From Alphaproteobacteria bacterium (GTDB taxonomy: Bacteria > Myxococcota_A > UBA796 > CAJQPC01): a stretch of DNA of 64,000 nt. The notes under the pieces are model-generated. The model saw nothing but the letters and a program-made list of their open reading frames with translations, was not told the origin of the DNA and did no database searches. Position 1 is the stretch's first letter. Every line of letters starts with the position of its first letter. The position numbers were made by a program, and so were the translations under genes. Location of the stretch: NCBI GenBank assembly GCA_020632795.1, contig JACKEV010000023.1:1-64000 (forward strand). The letters are read 5' to 3'. This document shows positions 35,459 to 43,353 of the stretch, piece after piece.

Positions 35459-35814
35459 GCGCCGTCCCGATCCGGGCCGGAGTCCTCGTCGTCGGCGGCC
35501 TCCACCGCGCGGGGCCCGACGTCTTCACGGGGCCGCAGAGCAGCGACCGCGCGGGGCCCGACGTCCTCACGGGGCCGCAGGGCAGCGACCGCGCGGGGCC
35601 CGACGTCCTCACGGGGCCGCAGAGCCTCCACCGCGCGGGGCCCGACGTCCTCACGGGGGCGCAGAGCCTCCACCGCGCGGGGCCCGACGTCCTCACGGGG
35701 GCGCAGGGCCTCCACCACGCGGGGCCCGACGTCCTCACGGGGGCGCAGGGCCTCCACCGTGCGAGGACCCACATCCCGACCCTTCTTCCGGCCGCCATCA
35801 CCGCTGGAACTCAT
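35455..35814 (-). CDS. Multicore RiPP precursor, six 14-residue units
   Basis: 119 residues. The ATG at 35814 has an ideal AGGAGG 6 nt upstream; another in-frame start at 35841 lacks one. A short basic N-terminus (MSSSGDGGRKKG) and a half unit (RDVGPRT) lead into six units of VEALRPREDVGPRA (two have VAAL, one ends in V) and then an acidic tail (VEAADDEDSGPDRDGA). The protein has no Cys, aromatic, His, Asn, Gln or Ile. Each unit offers three Arg, two Pro, one Asp and two Glu. The stop is embedded in the MNIO start. A precursor with repeated cores is the best reading; a structural repeat protein is the alternative. No leader of usual length (20 or more residues) is present. Confidence 0.8.
   Translation of the reverse strand: MSSSGDGGRKKGRDVGPRTVEALRPREDVGPRVVEALRPREDVGPRAVEALRPREDVGPRAVEALRPREDVGPRAVAALRPREDVGPRAVAALRPREDVGPRAVEAADDEDSGPDRDGA
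35506..35757 (-). repeat. Six 42-bp in-frame tandem repeats in the precursor gene
   Basis: 252 bp, exactly 6 x 42 bp. The units differ by only a few bases, mainly in the Glu/Ala codon and a GCC/GCG wobble, which indicates recent expansion by unequal crossing-over. A degenerate half unit lies at 35758-35778. The unit number may vary between strains. Confidence 0.9.
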
Positions 35815-35859
35815 GGACACCTCCTGGCGGGATGCTACCATCCTCTCCGGTATGGTTCG

Positions 35860-35917
35860 GGGCTCCGTGCATGCGCCAGATCATCCGGAGGGATACCCCC
35901 AACGTCGCACGGAGCCC
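35860..35917. promoter_or_regulatory. 11-bp inverted repeat in the divergent precursor/hydrolase intergenic region
   Basis: GGGCTCCGTGC (35860-35870) and its exact complement GCACGGAGCCC (35907-35917) flank 36 bp in the gap upstream of the RiPP operon and the divergent alpha/beta hydrolase. The arms are 47 bp apart centre to centre. This fits two half-sites of a regulator that loops or spans the promoter, or a long hairpin. No regulator gene is in the cluster. Sequence evidence is only the perfect 11-bp match. Confidence 0.4.
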
Positions 35918-35960
35918 GATCCAACACAGCCGACTGCGGGCTGAGGTGTTCAGGATATCG

Positions 35961-36911
35961 GTGAAGTCACGCCGCTCCATCGCCGTCGTCGCCCTGCTCG
36001 TCCTCGCCGCCGTCAACGCGGTGGCGTACGCCCACGCCCGCGCCATGCTGACCTGGGCCCCCGACGGCGCGCGCACCCCGCCCCCCGAGCAGCTCTCCAC
36101 CGCCGGGCGCCTGCGCACCCTGCTGCTCGGCGTGCGCATCCCCCGCCCCCGCCCCACCCGCACGCCGGACACGCTGGGTCTGCCCTTCGAGGCCCACACC
36201 CTGACCCCCCCGGGCGAGCCCGCCCTGTCCCTGTGGGAGGTCCCCGTCGAGGACCCCCGGGGCACGGTGGTCCTCATCCACGGCTACACCGCCGCGAAGG
36301 ACCAGCTCCTGGAGCTGGCGCCGCCCCTACGGGAGATGGGCTGGCGGGTGGTGCTCGTCGACCTGCGGGGCTCCGGGGACAGCGGCGGCACCGGCACCAC
36401 CATCGGGGTCACCGAGGCGCGGGACGTCGCGGCGGTCGCGGCCTGGGCCCCGCGGCCGGTGGTGCTCTATGGCTTCTCGATGGGCGCCGCCGCCGCCCTG
36501 CGCGCGGTCGCCGCCGAGGGCGCCACCCCGGACGGCCTCATCCTGGAGGCGGTCTTCGACCGGCTGCGCACCACCGTGGGCAACCGCTTCCGCTCGATGG
36601 GCCTGCCCGCCCGCCCCGGCGCCGATCTGCTTTTGTTCTGGGGCGGCATCATCTCGGGCTTCGACCCCGCCGGACACGCCCCCGTGAGCTACGCCACCCG
36701 GGTGCGCGCGCCGACGCTGGTGCTGCACGGGACCGAGGACCCCCGCGCCCACCTGGCCGAGGGCCGGGCGGTGTACGACGCGCTGGCAGGCCCGTCCCGC
36801 TGGGTGGCGTTCGAAGGCCTGGGGCACGAGCTCTCCGCGGTCGCCCAGCCCGCGCGGTGGGGGGGCGCGGTGGGGGCCTTCCTGGAGGCGCGGGCGCCGC
36901 AGGGCCAATAA
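35961..36911 (+). CDS. Membrane-anchored alpha/beta hydrolase
   Basis: 316 residues. The GTG at 35961 follows AGGA by about 5 nt and starts with a signal anchor (SIAVVALLVLAAVNAVAYAH). The alpha/beta hydrolase domain has GTVVLIHGYTAAKDQLLEL (oxyanion), nucleophile Ser in LYGFSMGAA (GxSxG), the acid in VLHGTEDPRAH and the His in FEGLGHE. The group includes lipases, esterases and peptidases of COG1073 type. It is divergent from the RiPP precursor and shares the inverted-repeat region with it, so a part in peptide processing or export cannot be excluded, but nothing proves it. Confidence 0.8.
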   Translation: MKSRRSIAVVALLVLAAVNAVAYAHARAMLTWAPDGARTPPPEQLSTAGRLRTLLLGVRIPRPRPTRTPDTLGLPFEAHTLTPPGEPALSLWEVPVEDPRGTVVLIHGYTAAKDQLLELAPPLREMGWRVVLVDLRGSGDSGGTGTTIGVTEARDVAAVAAWAPRPVVLYGFSMGAAAALRAVAAEGATPDGLILEAVFDRLRTTVGNRFRSMGLPARPGADLLLFWGGIISGFDPAGHAPVSYATRVRAPTLVLHGTEDPRAHLAEGRAVYDALAGPSRWVAFEGLGHELSAVAQPARWGGAVGAFLEARAPQGQ

Positions 36912-36930
36912 CGAACAGCGTTCGCTTTTG
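36912..36930 (+). terminator. Weak intrinsic terminator
   Basis: A CGAAC-AGC-GTTCG hairpin begins immediately after the hydrolase stop codon and is followed by CTTTTG. The same GAACAG(T/C)GTTC core is used in the bidirectional terminator at 5652-5688. The stem is only 5 bp, so the call is tentative. Confidence 0.45.
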
Positions 36931-36998
36931 CGTCATCGCCGCGGTCAGGCCCGCCGCACCCTCGCAGGTGTACGATCGCCCTCTTCCCTGGAGATCGC

Positions 36999-37649
36999 AT
37001 GAAGCGCCTGCTCTTCCTCGCTCTGTTTTCGTGGCTCCTGACCGCCGCGTCGCCGGCCCACGCGTCAGAGACCCCGTTGCCGATGCCGGTCGCGAAGACC
37101 TCGCCGGAGGCCGGCCAGCTCCGCACCCTGCAGGCGGTATGGGCGGGGGGCTTCGCGGGCAGCGTGTTCGCGCCGGTCCCTCTGCTGGGCGGCGCGTTCA
37201 TGTCCCTGGTCACGTTCGAGGAGCGCCCGGTCCGCATCGGCCTGACGATGACGGAGGCCTTCATGGTGCTCGGGCCACCGGCGATGCTGCTGCCCACCCT
37301 CAAGGCGCGACAGATCCGCATCGAGCAGGGCTACCGGGTGGGCCCGGTGCCGGCGATCATCAGCGGTGGCCTGTGGGGGGTCTCCGTGCTGTCCCTGGCC
37401 ACCGCCGAGGTGAGCTTTCGCAGCATCGGTCGCGCCGACGACATCGACACCCAGTTCGGGCTGGCCTTCCTGGGCACCCTGGCGGTGCCGGTCTCGGTGG
37501 CCGCCTACGTCGGCTCGGTGGTCAGCGGCACCATCTTCGGGGTGAAGACCTACAACCGCCCCAACCCGGACCGCCGACGGGCCTCGGTGGGCCTGGTCCC
37601 GGTGCTGAGCCGGGAGCGGCCCGGGGCGGCCCTGGTGGTGGTGTTCTGA
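36999..37649 (+). CDS. Hypothetical membrane protein with signal peptide
   Basis: 216 residues. A clear signal peptide (MKRLLFLALFSWLLTAASPAHA) precedes four or more hydrophobic stretches with Gly/Ala packing (AGGFAGSVFAPVPLLGG, AFMVLGPPAMLLP, GVSVLSLATAEVS, AYVGSVVSGTIFG). The pattern is of a small envelope membrane protein. No family is recognised. It converges on the DUF697 gene with 7 bp between the stops. Confidence 0.65.
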   Translation: MKRLLFLALFSWLLTAASPAHASETPLPMPVAKTSPEAGQLRTLQAVWAGGFAGSVFAPVPLLGGAFMSLVTFEERPVRIGLTMTEAFMVLGPPAMLLPTLKARQIRIEQGYRVGPVPAIISGGLWGVSVLSLATAEVSFRSIGRADDIDTQFGLAFLGTLAVPVSVAAYVGSVVSGTIFGVKTYNRPNPDRRRASVGLVPVLSRERPGAALVVVF

Positions 37650-37656
37650 CCCGCCG

Positions 37657-38328
37657 TCAGATCTCCGAGAGCACCCGCTCCTTGGTGGCGTCGTACTCGG
37701 ACTGCTCGATCAGCCCCTCGTCCAGCAGCGCCTTGAGGCGGCGCAGGCGGGCGACCGGGTCCTCGGGGGGCGCAGGCGCGGCCGCGGGGGCCTCGGCCTT
37801 CTGCTCGGCGGCGGCGGCCTCGGCCATGCCCCGGGCCTCGGCGCTGCGCATCTTCTCCGGTCGGAAGTCCTTCTTCGCGCGCGCGACGGTCTCCTTGTAG
37901 ACCTGCTTCATGCGCTCCCGGGACAGCTCGCGGCCCTGGAAGTGTTCGCGGGCCACGGTACCGATCGCGATGGTGGAGGCATACATCAACGGCGCCCCCA
38001 GGAGCCCCCCGAGGCCGGGCAGCAGCACCTTGGCGGCGGTGGTCGCGAGCTGACTGGCCCCCAGGGAGAGCCCCACGGTCGCCCCGATGCGCAGCAGCAG
38101 CTCGGTGGCGTTGTCCCGGGTGACCTCCTCGCCGTAGATCTGGCCGATGCCCATGACCATGCCGACGTGGATGGGCATGACGCCGATCACCTCGCTGCCG
38201 GGCAGGGGCAGCAGGGTCAGCGCGGCGACCGCGTAGCCACACTTCTCGGCGAGGGCCTGGGCGGCGGCCTCGCGCTCGGACTCGGGGACGTGCTGGCCGA
38301 CGATCTCTTCGAAGATCTGTTGGAACAT
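37657..38328 (-). CDS. DUF697-like membrane protein with C-terminal SHOCT domain
   Basis: 223 residues. Residues about 25-130 contain the hydrophobic hairpins of DUF697/YcjF-like proteins (GYAVAALTLLPLPGSEVIGV, MPIHVGMVMGIGQIYG, VGLSLGASQ). An Ala/Pro/Glu linker follows, then a SHOCT helix pair at the end (VARLRRLKALLDEGLIEQSE, YDATKERVLSEI). SHOCT is a short oligomerisation domain. DUF697 proteins often accompany GTPases, but none is nearby. Function unknown. Confidence 0.75.
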   Translation of the reverse strand: MFQQIFEEIVGQHVPESEREAAAQALAEKCGYAVAALTLLPLPGSEVIGVMPIHVGMVMGIGQIYGEEVTRDNATELLLRIGATVGLSLGASQLATTAAKVLLPGLGGLLGAPLMYASTIAIGTVAREHFQGRELSRERMKQVYKETVARAKKDFRPEKMRSAEARGMAEAAAAEQKAEAPAAAPAPPEDPVARLRRLKALLDEGLIEQSEYDATKERVLSEI

Positions 38329-38360
38329 GGGGTTCTCCCTGGACGTGGAGGGATCCTAAC

Positions 38361-39863
38361 TCAACCCTTGATCACCGGGATCGTCTCCTGCCCGTCGAAC
38401 TGCACGTCGAGCACGTCGAGCAGCGCCCCGAACACCGGCTCCTCGGCCGGGGGCAGGCGCGCGTCGGAGAACAGCGGGTCCTCGCCAGGGCCCAGCTCGG
38501 AGAAGGGGGTCGGCGCGCCGGTGTCGGGGTCGAAGCCGCAGATGAAGCCGTTGTTCGGGTCGGGCTCGCCCAGGGACTGGTTGCCCGCCAGCATCGGGCT
38601 GACCGCCAGCAGGCCGTTGTTGAGGTGGTGCCCGGTGCCGAAGCGGCCCCCGGTGTCCCACTTGTCCCGCCCGAACTCGGTCGCGAAGACGATCATCGTG
38701 CGGTCCCACAGGGTCTGGCCGGTGGGCTGGCCGTCCGGGTCCAGGTGCTCGCTGGCCTCCAGGAGCCGGATCAGGCGATCGGTGGTGTCCAGCACCCGAT
38801 CCCAGTGGGTGGCCTGGGCGCTCTTGTGGTCGTTGTGGGACTGGTCGAAGGCCAGGAAGCCGTCGGTGCCGGGCTCCACCAGGGTCATCGCGGCGCTGGA
38901 CTGCGTCTTGATGAGCAGGTAGGCCAGCGCGGCCTGGGCCTGGAGCCGGTCCCGGGCGATGCCCGAGGTGTTCGCCGGGAAGGAGTCGGGCAGGGCGCTG
39001 CGGACGCGGTCGACCTCCTCGCTGGGCTCGATGCCCCACTCCGAGAGGGGCAGGGCCTCGCCCAGGTCAGGCACGAAGAGCAGGCGGCGGATGAGGTCGT
39101 CGACCTCAAGCTGCGGATCGACGGTCTGCCGACTCCACAGGAGATCCCGGCGGATGCGGCTGTTGGCGAAGGTGCGTCCGAAGGGGGAGAGGTCCTCCAG
39201 GGTGCCGTCCCGCAGGGCCCGGGTGCGGGCCATCATCGCGGTGCGCACGTCGGGGTCCTGGGCGGGGGTGTCGCCCAGGGGCAGCACGCCGGCCTCGCCG
39301 TGGGTGGAGAAGGCGAAGGTCACCGGGTTGGTGACGATCTCGGCGCGGTAGCGCGGGTCGAGGGCGGGGTCGACGCCGGGCACGGTGAACCCGCCCCGGC
39401 CCATGTTGACGTTGGGCAGGGGCATGCCCGCCCCGTAGACCGCCGCGACCGACTCGGCGAGGGTGCGCCCGTTGAACACGTCGCGGCCGTTGATGGCGCG
39501 GGCCTGGGCGACCCAGTGGTTCACCGAGGAGGACTGGGTGCCCATCACCACGGTCTGGTCGGCGTAGCGCTCCAGGAAGGCCTTGGGCGTGGAGCGGTCC
39601 ACGCAGCGGATGTTGCTGCCCGAGGGGTGAACGGTGTCGTAGCCGATGACCGTGCCCCGGTTGGGGTCGCTGACCACCTCGTTCTGGTTCAGGGGCATGA
39701 AGCAGTCGAGCATCGACGCGCCGCCGAAGCAGCCCAGGATGACGAGGTACCGGGGCCCGTCGTCGTCGGCGCGGGCGGCGCGCCAGAGCGCCCGGCCGCC
39801 CACGGCTCCGGTCGCCCCCGCAGCGAGCGCGCCCTTCAGCAGAGATCGGCGGGTCCACGACAT
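38361..39863 (-). CDS. Tat-exported DUF1501 protein
   Basis: 500 residues. The start at 39863 is chosen for its twin-arginine signal, MSWTRRSLLKGALAAGATG, and because it overlaps the preceding stop by 4 bp; an in-frame start 57 bp upstream is less likely. The body is DUF1501 (alkaline-phosphatase-like superfamily): RYLVILGCFGGASMLDCF at the start, SSSVNHWVAQARAINGRD in the middle and MIVFATEFGRDKWDTGGRFG with TGHHLNNG near the end. DUF1501 proteins are common in planctomycetes and myxobacteria beside CxxCH (DUF1549/1585/1588/1592) proteins; the substrate is unknown. Last of a four-gene coupled operon. Confidence 0.9.
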   Translation of the reverse strand: MSWTRRSLLKGALAAGATGAVGGRALWRAARADDDGPRYLVILGCFGGASMLDCFMPLNQNEVVSDPNRGTVIGYDTVHPSGSNIRCVDRSTPKAFLERYADQTVVMGTQSSSVNHWVAQARAINGRDVFNGRTLAESVAAVYGAGMPLPNVNMGRGGFTVPGVDPALDPRYRAEIVTNPVTFAFSTHGEAGVLPLGDTPAQDPDVRTAMMARTRALRDGTLEDLSPFGRTFANSRIRRDLLWSRQTVDPQLEVDDLIRRLLFVPDLGEALPLSEWGIEPSEEVDRVRSALPDSFPANTSGIARDRLQAQAALAYLLIKTQSSAAMTLVEPGTDGFLAFDQSHNDHKSAQATHWDRVLDTTDRLIRLLEASEHLDPDGQPTGQTLWDRTMIVFATEFGRDKWDTGGRFGTGHHLNNGLLAVSPMLAGNQSLGEPDPNNGFICGFDPDTGAPTPFSELGPGEDPLFSDARLPPAEEPVFGALLDVLDVQFDGQETIPVIKG

Positions 39864-40480
39864 CAGTACAGCAGAGCCTCCGTGCTGGTGCCCAGGGCGA
39901 AGCAGGACATCAGGGCCCACTCGGCGTTGCCGCCGCCGTCCTCGACCACCCCGGCGTGCAGGCCCACCAGGGCGTCGCGCTCCTCGGGCTCGGGGTCGCG
40001 GCCGAGCATGCGGCGGTAGAGGGTGGCGGCCTGGGCTTCGGCCTGGGCGACCTCCAGGGTGTCGCCGTCCAGCGGGATCTCCGCGAAGACCACGGGGGCC
40101 TCGGCGGCGCGGTCCAGCGCCAGGCGGTTCCAGCAGGCCTGGAGCACCATGCGCTCAATGGCCAGCCCGGTGGTGACCGAGAGCGCGTCGACCGGCTCGA
40201 AGATGCCGTTGGCGATGGACACCCCGCCCAGGGGCACGGCGTGCAGGTCCGCGCAGTCGTAGAGCCCGGTCTCCCGGCAGATCTGGTCCTCGGTCAGGGA
40301 GAGCGCGCCCTGGAGGTCCAGGGAGACCTGCCGCCAGCGCTTGAGGCGCAGGTCCGCGCGCACGGAGGGCTCCGCGCCGGTCCAGTCCGGCCCGTCGTCG
40401 ACCACCTCGGGAGGGTCGCTGTCGGCGGGGGGCGTCTCGCAGGCCCCGAGCAGCAGCACGGCCAGCAGCAGGCGGCTCAT
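39863..40480 (-). CDS. Lipoprotein of the DUF1501 operon
   Basis: 205 residues. MSRLLLAVLLLGACETPP is a lipoprotein signal with Cys14, followed by an acidic linker and a helical domain with alternating Leu/Ala (SLTEDQICRETGLYDCADLH, ATLYRRMLGRDPEPEERDAL). It overlaps the CxxCH gene by 4 bp at one end and the DUF1501 gene by 1 bp at the other. The YRRMLGRDPEPEE motif recalls the repeat seen in DUF1592-type proteins, so this may be a small partner of the same complex. No catalytic motif is seen. Confidence 0.75.
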   Translation of the reverse strand: MSRLLLAVLLLGACETPPADSDPPEVVDDGPDWTGAEPSVRADLRLKRWRQVSLDLQGALSLTEDQICRETGLYDCADLHAVPLGGVSIANGIFEPVDALSVTTGLAIERMVLQACWNRLALDRAAEAPVVFAEIPLDGDTLEVAQAEAQAATLYRRMLGRDPEPEERDALVGLHAGVVEDGGGNAEWALMSCFALGTSTEALLY

Positions 40481-41838
40481 GGGGTCCCGTAGGCGTCGAG
40501 GGTGATGAAGAGGCCGAGCATGGACTCGACGTTGCGGCCGTTGTCCCGGAAGTCGGTCCACAGGGCGTCGAACTCGCCCTGCTCGCAGGAGTAGGGGTCG
40601 CGGCGCATCAGGTAGCGCCAGAACAGCCCCGTGATGTTGCGGGAGAAGTCGTCGGAGGCCACCGCCGCCTGCACCCAGTCCTCGGGGCCGTCGATGGGCG
40701 CGCCGAAGATCCAGCCCTCGGTGGTGGGCAGGATGTCGGCGGCGCGATCGTCCAGGTAGATCGCGGTGGTGTCGCCCTCCAGGTCGATGCCGTTGTACCG
40801 GGCCCAGGGGTAGCTCAGAGCGTCGAGGGTGGTGTGGCAGCCCGCGCAGCCCTCCTGCCAGACGCCCCGGTCGTCGACGTCGCGGGGGGCGTCCCAGCTG
40901 TAGAGGCCGTCCAGCTCGTCGATGGAGTAGAGGCCCTCGGAGCGGGCGATGTCCAGGCCCAGGAGCTGGCGGTACCAGTGGGCGGCCAGGGTGCGGGGCA
41001 CGGCCGAGAACATGACGTTCATGGCCAGGGAGTAGCGGGTGGTGATCAGCCCGTAGCGGTCCTCGGCGGCGAGGGGCTGGGCGTAGGTCTCCAGGCTGTC
41101 CCGGGGCTCGTCGATGGCGACGAGCACGCCGCTGCCGGAGGGCTCCTCGACCACCAGGTAGTCCGCGAGCATCAGGTCGGCGGCGTCGCGGTCGCCGCTC
41201 AGGGCGTAGGACCACAGGCGCAGGTCCCACTCCCAGTTGCCGAGGATGTTGACGTCGGTGGCCGGGCCGATGGGGCGCACCGCGCGCACACCCATCTCGC
41301 GCAGCACGTCGCGCCAGTAGGGGGACTGGAGGCAGAGGCCCAGGACCTCCTGCAGGGCGGCGTCGGGGTCGGTGGCCTCGGCGAAGGCGGCGCGCTCGTC
41401 GTAGCGGGGGCTGCGCCCGCAGAAGTCGAGCATCACCCGGCGGAAGGCGAAGTCGTGGTCGTAGGCGCCGACGCTGTAGTGCTTGTTGTCGAAGGTGGTC
41501 TGGGTGCTGCACTCGGGCTCGATCGTGCTGTCGAAGCCCGGCCAGGAGCCGGCGTCCAGCTCGTCGACGTTGCTCACGCCGTCGCCGTCGGCGTCGTCGA
41601 AGGCGATGGCCTCCAGGGCGGCGGGCAGGGCGAGGGCGAAGTCATCCCCCTCCAGGGCGTCGGCGAGGGCGGCGCCGTAGGGGTTGTGGGCCGGCGGGCC
41701 GCTCTCGGCGTGGCACATCGTGCAGGACACGGTGGACGAGACGCAGAACGGGGTGTCCGCGTAGGTCTCGCAGAACAGCGCGGGGGCCTCGGGCCGGGCC
41801 CAGGCGCTCGCCGACAGGACCAGCAGCAGCGCGCTCAC
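40477..41838 (-). CDS. Secreted DUF1588/DUF1592-like protein with two CxxCH haem motifs
   Basis: 453 residues from a GTG overlapping the preceding stop (GTGA). A signal peptide (VSALLLVLSASAWA) precedes two haem-attachment motifs: SCTMCH near residue 40 and GCAGCH near residue 325. The second lies in a segment like those of planctomycete-type cytochrome proteins (WQEGCAGCHTTLDALSYPWA), and the rest (AFRRVMLDFCGRSPRYDERA, LGLFITLDAYGTP) fits the DUF1588/1592/1585 set. This group is thought to be a periplasmic oxidising system acting on polymers. The calcium-type stretch DDADGDGVSNVDELD lies between the haem sites. Confidence 0.8.
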   Translation of the reverse strand: MSALLLVLSASAWARPEAPALFCETYADTPFCVSSTVSCTMCHAESGPPAHNPYGAALADALEGDDFALALPAALEAIAFDDADGDGVSNVDELDAGSWPGFDSTIEPECSTQTTFDNKHYSVGAYDHDFAFRRVMLDFCGRSPRYDERAAFAEATDPDAALQEVLGLCLQSPYWRDVLREMGVRAVRPIGPATDVNILGNWEWDLRLWSYALSGDRDAADLMLADYLVVEEPSGSGVLVAIDEPRDSLETYAQPLAAEDRYGLITTRYSLAMNVMFSAVPRTLAAHWYRQLLGLDIARSEGLYSIDELDGLYSWDAPRDVDDRGVWQEGCAGCHTTLDALSYPWARYNGIDLEGDTTAIYLDDRAADILPTTEGWIFGAPIDGPEDWVQAAVASDDFSRNITGLFWRYLMRRDPYSCEQGEFDALWTDFRDNGRNVESMLGLFITLDAYGTP

Positions 41839-42551
41839 CCGTAGCTGGCCCCCTCCGGCGCGCAGAGGCCGGTGAAGCCGAGGTCGAAGCAGGTCTGGCC
41901 GATCGGGCAGGTGCTGTCGTCGGGCACGCAGAGCAGCGCGCAGCTCGGGTGGTCCAGGCCGACGTCGTAGCAGATCGTGGTCACCCCGGAGGTGCCGGCG
42001 GGCGGGGGCGGGCAGGAGCCGTCGTCGCACCAGGGCAGGCAGGCGCCCTCGTCGATGCCCAGGTAGTCGCCGCCGAAGCAGGAGGACGCCTCGGGGCAGT
42101 CGGTGCCGTCGACGTTGGGGTGGGAGCAGGTCCCGTAGAAGCCCGCGGAGCCGTAGGGCTCGCCCGCGCAGAGGGAGAGGCCGTCCTCGGGGGGCTCGGG
42201 CATGCAGTCGAGGGCCTCGGGGCAGGAGTCCGGCTCGCCGCAGGCCCGCGCGCAGCGGCCGTTGGTCATGCACTGCGTCTCGAAGGGCAACGCACCGTCG
42301 AGGTCGCAGGCCGGGTCGGCGGGCTCCAGCGGGTCGCAGGGCGGGGCGCAGTACAGGCCGCCGAAGCCGGGGACCGTGGTGCAGGCCGCACCCGCGTCGC
42401 ACTCGGCGTCGCTCACGCAGGGGACGTAGGCCGACCCCATCCATGGGAGGTAGCCGTCGTCCGCGGGGGCGGTGTCGACGACCGGGTCGGGGTCGGGGTC
42501 GGGCTCGCTGGCGGGGGTGCAGGCGAGGACGAGGGCGAGGAGGGGCAGCAT
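41835..42551 (-). CDS. Cys-rich lipoprotein
   Basis: 238 residues. MLPLLALVLACTPASEPD is a lipoprotein signal (Cys11) and the linker is acidic and Pro-rich. The mature part has about 20 Cys residues in short disulfide-type loops (CVSDAECDAGAACT, CMTNGRCARACG, CPEALDCM), a pattern of extracellular knotted domains common in Myxococcota. It heads the operon with the CxxCH and DUF1501 genes. Binding or protease-inhibitor roles are possible. The start codon is followed by good signal sequence and no upstream alternative is evident. Confidence 0.82.
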   Translation of the reverse strand: MLPLLALVLACTPASEPDPDPDPVVDTAPADDGYLPWMGSAYVPCVSDAECDAGAACTTVPGFGGLYCAPPCDPLEPADPACDLDGALPFETQCMTNGRCARACGEPDSCPEALDCMPEPPEDGLSLCAGEPYGSAGFYGTCSHPNVDGTDCPEASSCFGGDYLGIDEGACLPWCDDGSCPPPPAGTSGVTTICYDVGLDHPSCALLCVPDDSTCPIGQTCFDLGFTGLCAPEGASYG

Positions 42552-43353
42552 GAGGGGGCATTCTACCCGAAGGTCGATGGTGTCGAGGTCTTGGATGGGG
42601 TGATGGGGGTCAGGAAGATGTCATCGGTGTCTTGGGAGCGCGGTCGGCTCGATCTTCTCGATCCTGGAGGCGTCGTCGGGAGGGCGTCGGCGCTGGTGCT
42701 CGGTGCTGGTGCTCGGTGGACGCTCGACGCGCGGGACGTCGGCGGGCGGGCGTCGGCGCTGGTGCTCGGTGGGCGCTCGGGACGTCGGCGGCGGGCGGGC
42801 GTCGGCGCTGGTGCTCGGTGGACGCTCGACGCTCGGAACGGCGTCGTCACCCGAAGCACCGCCCCTGCGCCCTGGACGGCTCCGTGGGGCTCCACCCGGG
42901 GACCGTTCGTCGGTCCCCGTCCGGGGGACCTCCTCTCTCGTCTTCGCATCGGCCTTCGTTCGTCCGAGAACTCCCGGCCTCGCTCAGGCGTCCCCGGATG
43001 GAGCCCCACTGCGCCTGCGGGCTTCGGGGCTGTTCGCGACCTCGGAGCGTAGTCCCCGGAGGCTCCTGGCGCGAGGCGGCGGAGGTGGCAACGGTGGCAA
43101 CGGCGGCACAGGGGGAGGCGGGCGGCACGGGCGGGGCAGGTGGCGCTGGTGGCACGGGCGGCACGGGCGGGAGGCGGCACGGGCGGCACGGGCGGGGCGG
43201 GCGGCACAGGCGGCACGGGCGGGGCGGACGGCACGGGCAGCGCAGGCGACGCTCGCGGCGCTCGTAGCTGGTGGTGGTGGGCGCTGAAGGGCGCGGGGCA
43301 CGGCTGGCGCCTGTTCGTGCTACGGTCGTCGGGCTTCCAGGACGTCGAAGCCG
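42552..43353. repeat. 800-bp repetitive gap without a convincing gene
   Basis: No frame here shows a believable protein with ribosome site and normal domain content; all six are open because of the GC content. Three copies of GGGCGTCGGCGCTGGTGCTC lie at 42682, 42748 and 42797. From about 43080 to 43262 the sequence is a (GGCACGGGC)n/(GGN)n array that would encode Gly-Thr/Gly-Ala repeats, such as the Gly-rich linkers found in Myxococcota lipoproteins. A decayed gene or an expanding repeat tract are possible. Confidence 0.5.
42898..42918. other. Perfect 8-bp hairpin in the repetitive gap
   Basis: GGGGACCG, a five-base loop TTCGT, then CGGTCCCC. There is no T-run on either side, so it is not a classical terminator. 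It lies between the operon at 42551 and the SGNH gene at 43354 and may be structural or a remnant. Confidence 0.4.

Noticed and set aside
35506..35757. Tandem repeats as a possible CRISPR array
   Set aside because: The units abut with no spacers, are exactly 42 bp and translate in frame into a 14-residue peptide with a ribosome site upstream and a coupled gene downstream.
35397..35801. Alternative repeat-bearing frames in the precursor region (a second minus frame and a + frame)
   Set aside because: They lack a ribosome site and coupling; the chosen frame has AGGAGG and overlaps the MNIO start by GTGA.
42563..43267. Open frames in the repetitive gap (Pro/Ala-rich or Gly-rich proteins)
   Set aside because: All frames are open through GC bias, and no start has a ribosome site or a signal sequence that fits.
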